Shown in pieces: positions 14,184 to 20,862 of a DNA stretch of 38,363 bases (the first letter of the stretch is position 1; every line of letters begins with the position of its first letter). The stretch comes from Deltaproteobacteria bacterium (GTDB lineage: Bacteria > Bdellovibrionota > UBA1018 > UBA923). The DNA lies in the NCBI GenBank assembly GCA_016186905.1, contig JACPKS010000067.1:1-38363 (forward strand). The letters are read 5' to 3'. A program made the translations under genes and the position numbers. The notes beneath the pieces were generated by a model. The model saw only the letters and a list, made by a program, of their open reading frames with translations. It did not search any database and had not been told where the DNA came from.

Positions 14184-15802
14184 GAATCCATGTTACCGAT
14201 ACTTTTGGCTTTCCGTGAATCTTTTTTAAGCTTTCCAATAAAAAATTCCACGAGCGCGTCGATTTCCGGAACGCGAAACACACGGCCAAGCGCGATCCAA
14301 ATCCCCACCCCCGCGAGCATGGCAAGGCTCACCTGCGCGAACCGGGGAAATGAAGGGGCGAAGCGGTCCATTCCGCGAATCGCAAGCCATGCGGCGGCGG
14401 CGACAGCCGCGCTCAACGCCGCGTGCACGCCCATCGAAAGGGCGAGACGTACGTCGAGCGAGCCTTTGAGCCTGCGTCCGAGAATCAGCGCGAGCAGAAC
14501 GGCGTTAAGAGTGGCGGTCGCCGAAGTCGCGGCGGCGAGCGCCCAGAACGGATAATGAAAGACGTTCAGCAAAACGTGATTCAATGCGGCGTTCAACGCG
14601 ACCGAAAGAAAACTCACCACGACCGGAAAGCGCGTGTTGCCCAGCGCGTAGAACGCCGGAACCATGATTTTAACCGCTGAATATCCAGGAAGACCCAGCG
14701 CATACCAGAAAAGTGCTGCGGCCGTTTGCCGCGAATCCTCGGCGCCGAAGCGCCCATGCTGAAAGAGCATCTGGATGATCGGAAGGCCGGCCACCATCAA
14801 ACCCGCCGCGGCCGGCGCGTTGACGGCGAAACTCGCGCGAAGCGAGCGGTTAAGATCGAGCGCCGCGCCAGCAGGGTCACTCATGGCAAGTTTTTTGGAA
14901 ACGACAGGAAGCGTCGCGGCGGCAAGCGACACTCCGATGATCCCGATCGGAAACTGCATGAGGCGGAACGCGTAATTGAGCCAACTCACCGCGCCCGAGC
15001 CCTGCGACGTAGCGTAGATCGAGTTCACGAGGATGTTAAGTTGGGTCGCCGCAAGACCGATGGTGCCCGGCACGAGAAGCCAGAGCACGCGCTTGACACC
15101 CTCGACCCTCCACGGCCTGAAAAACCCGCCCGCGAAGCGCCGCGGCTCAAGGCCACGGCGCCGCATCTGCCGCCACTGCACGTAAAACTGCAGGAATCCG
15201 CCGAGCACCACGCCCACCGCCATCGAGTAGATCGGCGGATAGGCGGTGTAGCCGCGGATGAGCGGCGTAAGCGCCAGCCCGCAAGCGATCGAGGCGACAT
15301 TGAAAAGAACGGGCGCGAACGCCGGCAGAAAAAACGAGCCCAAGGCGTTGAGCGCCCCCATCGTGACGGCCGCCATGGCGACCAACGGAAAAAACGGGAA
15401 CATCATCCGCGTAAGCGAAACCGAGAGCTCGAACTTTCCGTGAACGGCGCGGTACGCATCCGCGTAAAACGACACGAGCCCCGGCGCGAAAACCATTCCG
15501 GCGACCGAAAGGATCGAAAGAGAGAATGCGAGTACCGAGAGAACGGCGATCAGCAGGCGGAACGCTGCTTCACGCGACTGAACGAGCGCGCGCGCGAAGT
15601 TAGGAACGAACGCGGCGCTCATCGCGCCTTCGGCGAACAGATCGCGCAGAAGGTTCGGAATGCGGAACGCGATATTGAAGGCGTCGGTGGCGTCGCTCGC
15701 CCCGAAGAGAAAAGCGAAGACCTGCTCGCGAACGAGCCCGAGCACGCGGCTGCAAAGCGTGGCCAAGCCCATGCGGCCGGCGCTTCGCGTGACGCCGCTC
15801 AC
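14180..15802 (-). CDS. murJ: Lipid II flippase MurJ
   Basis: The MVF/MOP-superfamily transporter that flips lipid II across the inner membrane for peptidoglycan synthesis. Family marks are clear: LCSRVLGLVREQVFAFLFGAS near residue 13-33, then DAFNIAFRIPNLLRDLFAEGAMSAAFVP, and about 14 hydrophobic segments over 540 residues. The Arg-rich motif that contacts the lipid head group (SRVLG, RIPN) is present. I place the start at the GTG at 15802, which overlaps the stop of the upstream gene (GTGA); an earlier in-frame start would read through that gene. It sits second in a three-gene operon with 4-bp overlaps. Confidence 0.93.
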   Translation of the reverse strand: MSGVTRSAGRMGLATLCSRVLGLVREQVFAFLFGASDATDAFNIAFRIPNLLRDLFAEGAMSAAFVPNFARALVQSREAAFRLLIAVLSVLAFSLSILSVAGMVFAPGLVSFYADAYRAVHGKFELSVSLTRMMFPFFPLVAMAAVTMGALNALGSFFLPAFAPVLFNVASIACGLALTPLIRGYTAYPPIYSMAVGVVLGGFLQFYVQWRQMRRRGLEPRRFAGGFFRPWRVEGVKRVLWLLVPGTIGLAATQLNILVNSIYATSQGSGAVSWLNYAFRLMQFPIGIIGVSLAAATLPVVSKKLAMSDPAGAALDLNRSLRASFAVNAPAAAGLMVAGLPIIQMLFQHGRFGAEDSRQTAAALFWYALGLPGYSAVKIMVPAFYALGNTRFPVVVSFLSVALNAALNHVLLNVFHYPFWALAAATSATATLNAVLLALILGRRLKGSLDVRLALSMGVHAALSAAVAAAAWLAIRGMDRFAPSFPRFAQVSLAMLAGVGIWIALGRVFRVPEIDALVEFFIGKLKKDSRKAKSIGNMDS

Positions 15803-16083
15803 GCCAGGGCGTCCTGCAGGCGCTTGCGCAAGCCTTCCTCGATCTGGCCGCGCATGGGCCTGAGCAGAAGACCGAGCTTGAGATCGACGCTGACCTTGCC
15901 GTCGGCGCACGCGATGAGAGCCCTGAAACCCGAGCCCGTGGCCTGCGCGCTCAAGCCCGAATCGTCGAACCGGATGTCGCGGATGACGGAGAGTTTGCCC
16001 TTCGCGCGCAGCTCGGTGATCCGCGTTTTCAAACGGCCGTAGACCTCGGCTGCCGAACCGCTGGATTGAATTTCCATGTGCAT
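15799..16083 (-). CDS. PHA-granule-type (PF09650-like) protein, 94 aa
   Basis: Small protein resembling the polyhydroxyalkanoic acid system family (PHA_gran_rgn). It has a strand-rich pattern in which an N-terminal helix (AEVYGRLKTRITELRAKGK) is followed by IRDIRFDDSGLSAQATGSGFRALIACADGKVSVDLKLGLLLRPMRGQIEEGL. The last part is the typical C-terminal motif of a small polyketide-cyclase-like fold. I use the ATG at 16083, which follows AAGGGG; a longer frame would overlap the divergent glycosyltransferase. It leads the murJ operon, which is not a usual partner, so its role here is open. Confidence 0.6.
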   Translation of the reverse strand: MHMEIQSSGSAAEVYGRLKTRITELRAKGKLSVIRDIRFDDSGLSAQATGSGFRALIACADGKVSVDLKLGLLLRPMRGQIEEGLRKRLQDALA

Positions 16084-16111
16084 TTTCCCCTTTTTATCAT
16101 TAAATGATCTC

Positions 16112-16906
16112 GTGAAGGTTTTCGCAAGCGTCATCGTCCCCGTTTACAATCAGCTCGAGCGCACCAAAGAGTGTCTCGCCTCGATTCTGCACGACGGCGA
16201 CCGCGCGCCTTACGAGATCATCATCATCGACAACGCATCCACCGACGGCACGCGCGAGTACCTTGAAGTCAAGGCGCGCGAGCTCGATCGTTCCAAGGAC
16301 CGGTTCATTCAGATCCTCAACAAAACCAACCTTGGCGTGGCCGCCGCGTGGAACCAGGGCATCCACGCCGCGCACGGCGACTATCTCGCGATCATCAACA
16401 ACGACGTCGTTCTCACCGCGGGATGGCTGCGTTCGCTCGCGTGGGCGATGGAAAACCACGGGCTTAACCTCGTCTCGCCGTTCGCGGCGACGGGAACGCT
16501 TGATTACAACCTCCAAGAACGCGCGAGGCGCTTCTGCGAGCGGAACCTCGGAAAAATCTGGCTGGACGAAGCCGACTTCTGCGCGGTCGCGATGCCGCGC
16601 TCGACCTGCAAGCTCGTGGGGCTTTTCGACGAGAAGTTCATCGTCGGCGGGTACGAAGACACCGATTACTGCTACCGTATGCGCGAACTGGGACTTCGTT
16701 TCGGCGTGAGCGGGGCCGCGTTCATCCATCACTACGGCAGCAGCACGCTAGGCCCGTTCAAGAAGGCCGGCGACGCGCATGCGGCGAAAAACCGCGACTA
16801 TTTCATCTCGAAGTGGAACGAGGATCCCAGCCATCGCGAGGCGGGCCCGCTCCGCAAAATCCGCCGCGCGTACCGGCGGTTAAAACTGCGCTGGGGCAGG
16901 ATGTGA
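16112..16906 (+). CDS. Family 2 glycosyltransferase, 264 aa
   Basis: A GT-A fold glycosyltransferase facing the cytoplasm. VFASVIVPVYNQLERTKECLAS opens the nucleotide-sugar site, Asp40 and Asp45 lie in IIIIDNASTDGTREYL, and the metal-binding DxD position is NND at 96-98 (AIINNDVV). The acceptor-side segment has GLFDEKFIVGGYEDTDYCYRMRELG, whose EDTDYCYR is the usual ED(x)D motif. I prefer the GTG at 16112 to an ATG at 16076 that lies inside the divergent gene. No transmembrane helix is seen. The GT-2 branch with this C-terminal motif often acts in cell-surface polysaccharide synthesis; the specific sugar cannot be told. Confidence 0.88.
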   Translation: MKVFASVIVPVYNQLERTKECLASILHDGDRAPYEIIIIDNASTDGTREYLEVKARELDRSKDRFIQILNKTNLGVAAAWNQGIHAAHGDYLAIINNDVVLTAGWLRSLAWAMENHGLNLVSPFAATGTLDYNLQERARRFCERNLGKIWLDEADFCAVAMPRSTCKLVGLFDEKFIVGGYEDTDYCYRMRELGLRFGVSGAAFIHHYGSSTLGPFKKAGDAHAAKNRDYFISKWNEDPSHREAGPLRKIRRAYRRLKLRWGRM

Positions 16907-16916
16907 TTTTTGAAGT

Positions 16917-18974
16917 TTAGTGTCTCAGGAACCGACTGAGCTTATCGAAGTGGGACCTTGTATAGCTTTTGATCTCTTCTTCGCTGAACGCATGATCGGC
17001 ATTGGTTGGGACTGGAAAATCAATGATCGCGACGACGGTTTGCGTCTTCTTCTTCGTGATGACTAACGGGATTTTTTCACGGATAGGCTCGGCGGTTCGG
17101 TCCTCCAAGGTGACGTTGAAATTGTAAACGTATTCGTCCTTCGGAAAGTTTGGATAAAGGATCTCTTTTACGAAGTGATCGCCCATTTCGTCGGAAGAAT
17201 ACGGGACAGGAAGACACGGAACCGGCCTGCAGAGATTCGAGTCGATATCGCGAGGGGCGTAGTTCAGATAAAGAATCTCGTCCGTGAAGGCCTCCAGAGG
17301 CATGTCGGCGCCGTCTTCCGCCAGCGCTGTTTTATTGGCGAAATTGGGCGCATTGATTCTTGAGAATGAACTGTATGCGGCAGCCGCCTGTGAAAGGCTC
17401 TTGGCATTGTTGAATTCGAATTTCAGATAGTTTTTTTCCGCGCGTTCCAGAATTGCGAGGGTATCCAAGGCGCCGTCGAGCTGCCTTTTGGAAACTTCGG
17501 CGCCTCCGCGTTGAACTGACCTTTCGTAAGCGTTCAAAGCGCTTCGGACTTCCTGTTTGCGATAAATAATTTCCTGAAAAGTGGTGTTGAGGGAAATTTG
17601 CTTCGCGTAGGTTTCAATTCCAGCGGCATTTTGCACGACATCGACAAAGGGTTTCGGACCCTGCGCGAGAATCAGGTCATCTGATCCTACTTTTTCTCCG
17701 TGAAACGCATCAGGCAGAACGCCGACCCTGACGCTCGTCGCTCCCGCCGCTTTCAATTCTTTCGCGATGACATAGGCGGCGCGTTCGCTGTCGCTGATGC
17801 CATCGACCCGGAGCATGCCTTTCGCCCTGGCATCACGATCGAGAATAACAACATATTCCTTGGCTTCCGACTTTACCAACGCCGAGATGATCGCATCATC
17901 GAACTCCGTGATGCCCGGAATGCCGACGGTGACGTAACCGCTCGCATCCTGGGTTACGAGGCACTTGAATTCGCCTTCAGTGATGACGACCGTTTTTCCT
18001 TTGGCGCGGGCGAGATCCCAGCCGTTGTAAAGGCGTTCGGTGACCGTGAAGTCACGCTCAATTGCGCGATCCAAGGGCCAGCTCATGTATCGCGGAAGAT
18101 TCGGATTGCTGCTGTCGAGCGTGCGCGTTCGCCAGACGTTGATTTTGGTTTTTGAAGCGTCGGAAAAAAACGGGATCTTGATCGAAGCCTCTCGGCTCGG
18201 AAGATAGATCGGTTGTCCTTGGTCATTGAAAACCAGCCTGAACCATCCTGCATCTTTCATCTGCGCGTTAGTGTAACCGTTTTTTTTAGCCCAAGCCTTT
18301 AAGTCGATCACGCTCCTATCGTAATAGACGAGTTGTCCTTTTTCAGAGAGCCCTTCAGGCCATTTTCTGGATTTTTCGAATTCTTTGACTTTCGATGCCG
18401 CAAGCGAATTGTTCTTGAGCTCATTGAAAATTCTGCCGTTAATTTCCGAGATTTTTTCGAGCTCTTCCCTGCTCAGGGTTCTTCCGTAGAGGTGGTTTTT
18501 GAATTCCTTAAGAATCGCTTTGGATTTCGCGCCGACTTCGAGCACGTTGCCCGCGTTGTCGAGCAGAAGGTACTCGAGTTTCGAAATTTTTCGATAGTCG
18601 CTGGACAGGCGATATCCGAACTCCACTTTGCGAACGAGCTTCTGTCCTGGCGCCACGAGTGGAACCGTGTTCGGTTGTTTCGGAACTTCGAATTTGGCGT
18701 TCGAATACGCGGATTCATTTACCGGCAGCCTGAGCCACGTTTCAAAAGTTCTCAGTGAAAAAGGATGTTTCAGTCTCTGGTCCGTAACTTCTTTTAGCGG
18801 TGCGATCACTTCGTTGAAATTTCCGGTCTCTTTTAGCGCGGATTGATAAGCGGCTTCGTTGACCTGCCTGACTTTCGAATACGGCAAAAGACGCGCGACA
18901 CACGAGAGGTCGGCGGCAAACGCATCGCCGGCAAGCGAGAGCGCGAGGGCCAGCGAAAGAAACTTGCGGATCAT
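16917..18974 (-). CDS. Exported TOPRIM (DUF3854/primase-like) protein, 685 aa
   Basis: The N-terminus is a clear Sec signal peptide (residues 1-20, cleavage after AFA), followed by Cys25 in CVARLLP. The central part resembles the TOPRIM half of phage/plasmid primase-like proteins. KNGYTNAQMKDAGWFRLVF (231-249) is followed by IKIPFFSD and WRTRTL, then PRYMSWP, then VVITEGEFK (329-337, catalytic Glu333). The acidic motif DRDARAKG is at 379-386 and GSDDLILAQG at 430-439. The C-terminal 230 residues are helical (RSALNAYERSV, LDTLAILERAEK) and of unknown fold, ending in a strand-rich segment. A TOPRIM protein sent out of the cytoplasm is very unusual. It is divergent from the nuclease-like gene at 19076, and its GC is lower than that of its neighbours. 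Confidence 0.75.
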   Translation of the reverse strand: MIRKFLSLALALSLAGDAFAADLSCVARLLPYSKVRQVNEAAYQSALKETGNFNEVIAPLKEVTDQRLKHPFSLRTFETWLRLPVNESAYSNAKFEVPKQPNTVPLVAPGQKLVRKVEFGYRLSSDYRKISKLEYLLLDNAGNVLEVGAKSKAILKEFKNHLYGRTLSREELEKISEINGRIFNELKNNSLAASKVKEFEKSRKWPEGLSEKGQLVYYDRSVIDLKAWAKKNGYTNAQMKDAGWFRLVFNDQGQPIYLPSREASIKIPFFSDASKTKINVWRTRTLDSSNPNLPRYMSWPLDRAIERDFTVTERLYNGWDLARAKGKTVVITEGEFKCLVTQDASGYVTVGIPGITEFDDAIISALVKSEAKEYVVILDRDARAKGMLRVDGISDSERAAYVIAKELKAAGATSVRVGVLPDAFHGEKVGSDDLILAQGPKPFVDVVQNAAGIETYAKQISLNTTFQEIIYRKQEVRSALNAYERSVQRGGAEVSKRQLDGALDTLAILERAEKNYLKFEFNNAKSLSQAAAAYSSFSRINAPNFANKTALAEDGADMPLEAFTDEILYLNYAPRDIDSNLCRPVPCLPVPYSSDEMGDHFVKEILYPNFPKDEYVYNFNVTLEDRTAEPIREKIPLVITKKKTQTVVAIIDFPVPTNADHAFSEEEIKSYTRSHFDKLSRFLRH

Positions 18975-18986
18975 GTCGATTTTTCG

Positions 18987-19007
18987 TCAGAAATCAGGCT
19001 TTTCTGA
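18987..19007. promoter_or_regulatory. Dyad between two divergent exported-protein genes
   Basis: TCAGAAA and TTTCTGA flank a 7-nt spacer within the 101-bp gap between the start codons at 18974 and 19076. The position suits an operator or shared control site for both genes, but I found no convincing sigma-70 promoter pair beside it. Confidence 0.3.
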
Positions 19008-19075
19008 AGACCGGCAAAAAATTACTGGTTTGAAAGCTTGAAAAGAAATCCGGACTGCAGACCGATAGAGAAACA

Positions 19076-19942
19076 GTGAATCTGACTATTAGAATTTTGT
19101 TTTTATTTTTGATTTCAGCGAGTTTTGCGACGTTAACGCAAGCGGAAGTCAACTCCAACTGCGTTAGAAGCCTTTTACCGGAAGTGATATCGCCGGTTGT
19201 TCCTAAATTTTCGACTTCGTTCGCTGAAAGACATCCAAACGTTTTAAGGAAACTCGATCATCTCGAAGCGGAGTTTCATGGGGAAGTTTTGGAGATGCCG
19301 CGGCGAAAATCATCTCTCACTCCAAAAGAGCTGGAGATTAAGTTCGTTGAGGTATCCAAGCGGTTTGAGGACGCGTTTCAAGAGATTCGCGGCATGGGGG
19401 CCGGTGACGCGAAATTCGAGGGCGTCATGGACCAGTCGATCGCGAATCTTCGCCTTAAAGACAGTTCACTCAATCGACTTAGACGAAAAATCGAAAAACA
19501 CACGATAACCCAATTCGAGGCGGACGAAATCGTATACAACCTATACACAAAGCTTCTTGGGGATATCGCGGAAGTCCGTTTTGCGCTTCAAGTGCCGGAG
19601 TATATTGCCAGGGGCAAACACCTACCCGATGTTGTTGCCATGTTTTCTTCTGAAGAGAGGCGGGCTCTTGCCTTGAATTATTTGAAAGACAATCAGATCA
19701 ACGGCGAGATCGATGTCATCTTCAAATCAGACTCCGGCAAGATCGTGTGGTGTGAAGCGAAAAATTATCAGAATTATTTGAAAGCAAGCGCCCAAGCCAG
19801 GACATTGTTGCAACAATTAACGAAGATCACGGAGCTTCGAAATAAAGTGGATCCTAATATCGAAATTCATCTTTACGTGCTTCATGGGATGACTAAAGGG
19901 ATGCGCGCTAAATTCGAAAATATCGGCGTTTATGTTTACTAG
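19076..19942 (+). CDS. Exported PD-(D/E)XK nuclease-like protein, 288 aa
   Basis: A signal peptide occupies residues 1-23 (LFLFLISASFATLTQA); Cys29 follows in CVRSLLP. The middle (55-155) is charged helix. The C-terminal 130 residues carry a restriction-endonuclease-like core: a helix with Glu166 in GDIAEVRFAL, Asp213 in GEIDVIFKSD, Glu227-x-Lys229 in VWCEAKNY, and a final helix and strand with QQLTKITELRNK and IHLYVLHG. The spacing D-(13)-ExK is normal for this fold. The start is GTG with no strong Shine-Dalgarno sequence. AT content is higher than in the housekeeping genes. The likely activity is cleavage of DNA outside the cytoplasm, but substrate binding is not visible from sequence. Confidence 0.75.
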   Translation: MNLTIRILFLFLISASFATLTQAEVNSNCVRSLLPEVISPVVPKFSTSFAERHPNVLRKLDHLEAEFHGEVLEMPRRKSSLTPKELEIKFVEVSKRFEDAFQEIRGMGAGDAKFEGVMDQSIANLRLKDSSLNRLRRKIEKHTITQFEADEIVYNLYTKLLGDIAEVRFALQVPEYIARGKHLPDVVAMFSSEERRALALNYLKDNQINGEIDVIFKSDSGKIVWCEAKNYQNYLKASAQARTLLQQLTKITELRNKVDPNIEIHLYVLHGMTKGMRAKFENIGVYVY

Positions 19943-19944
19943 TT

Positions 19945-20068
19945 AAAAAAATGGACCCGGCGTGAAGGGGGGTGGGAGTTTCGGCGGCCAACGTCCTTGT
20001 GCCACCTTCCCGAAAAGGCCTCTCTTATTGAAGAGACCGAAATCCACCACCTCTTGCGCCGGGTCCCG
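19945..20068 (-). ncRNA. Candidate structured small RNA ending in U7
   Basis: The arms GGACCCGGCG (19953-19962) and CGCCGGGTCC (20057-20066) pair perfectly over 10 bp. Inside this stem a second helix forms between TTTCGG (19979-19984) and CCGAAA (20037-20042), flanked by GGTGG/CCACC pairing. Within that lies a hairpin with 6-bp arms TCTCTT and AAGAGA (20021-20036), and a second short stem-loop (GGCC arms near 19986-19989 and 20017-20020). Together they make a three-way junction. On the minus strand, seven T follow the closing stem after one base (19951-19945), like an intrinsic terminator; the plus side has no T-run. I see no match to 4.5S, tmRNA or RNase P landmarks. A 6S-like or riboswitch-like element cannot be excluded. 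Confidence 0.5.
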
Positions 20069-20322
20069 ATTCCTCCTTGAACCCCTGCCCTAGTAAAAAG
20101 CAAGGCATATACCACGCAGGCTCCTCGGCAAATTCGCCGGAGTCATCTATGAAATCAACGTGATTACGACAAGATAGCGCCATAGTGTCTTTGGACGATC
20201 AACCGCACTCTGACCCTGGTGTCAAATTGCGCCGAAGCGAACCGGTGCAAATCAGATCGGTTTTTGCTCCTGCAAAAATTTGCCGGTTTACCCCCTCTCG
20301 CGCGAAGGGCATCCTTAAATCT
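20069..20322. other. Gene-free stretch upstream of exported protein gene
   Basis: No convincing gene. It holds a short dyad (CTCC-x-CGGC / GCCGGAG, 20121-20141) and a second hairpin with TTTTTGC and GCAAAAA arms around TCCT (about 20263-20281). The second lies about 45 bp before the start at 20323 and could be a leader structure. A frame open from 20185 continues into the downstream gene, but the signal peptide begins at 20323. Confidence 0.35.
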
Positions 20323-20838
20323 ATGACTCGGAAAAGCATGCTTGCCCTGCTCGTACTCGTCTTAAACGCCCTGGCTCCCGCCGCTTTTGCTTCCTCGATG
20401 ATCCGCGTGCCGCGCGGGCTGGCGCAATCTTCAGGCGAAAGCGAAACACCGGCGCCGCATTGCCGGCTCGACGCGAAATTTTTGAAGGAAGCGCACGAAA
20501 CGGTTTCGGTTACCCGCAAGGAACGCACCGAAGAAAGAAGCCGCGTCACCTGGCTTTTTGAGATCGCCGATAAAAAATCGGTCGGCGGCGGCGCTTGCCC
20601 GGAATCTGAAAAATTCCCCCTTCTCGTCACCTCGGGCGATTTCACGCGCCTCAAAGACGGAACCGAGCTCTACGTCTACCCGGACTACGTGACCGTTCCC
20701 GCGAAAAACGCGCAAGTTACTTTGCTCGTGAAAAAAATCCACGTCAAAGATCCCGGCACCGGTGAAGAATATGACGCGTGGATTCCCACCGGCTGGCGCC
20801 AGGGAGTTGAAACAAGCGGAATCGAGACCAAGCGCTAG
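20323..20838 (+). CDS. Exported protein of unknown function, 171 aa
   Basis: I place the start at the ATG at 20323 because a signal peptide begins there (basic MTRKS, hydrophobic LALLVLVLNALAPAAFA, cleavage after about residue 23). The mature part has two Cys (CRLDAKF, GGACPES) that could form one disulfide. It is strand-rich (RVTWLFEIADKK, FPLLVTSGDF, AQVTLLVKKIHVKD) and ends in a polar tail. I recognise no family. Only 24 bp separate it from the matrixin-barrel gene that follows, so the two may be co-transcribed and the small protein could assist or inhibit the protease. That is inference from position. Confidence 0.65.
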   Translation: MTRKSMLALLVLVLNALAPAAFASSMIRVPRGLAQSSGESETPAPHCRLDAKFLKEAHETVSVTRKERTEERSRVTWLFEIADKKSVGGGACPESEKFPLLVTSGDFTRLKDGTELYVYPDYVTVPAKNAQVTLLVKKIHVKDPGTGEEYDAWIPTGWRQGVETSGIETKR

Positions 20839-20862
20839 GCCGTGCGGCCGGGAGATCCACGC

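Noticed and set aside
14726..16042. 438-codon plus-strand frame
   Set aside because: Antisense shadow of murJ, Arg/His/Glu-rich and without any motif.
19953..20066. SRP (4.5S) RNA on the minus strand
   Set aside because: A GGGAAGG...GCA...AAGG string is reminiscent of the SRP tip, but the conserved asymmetric and symmetric loop bases do not fit.
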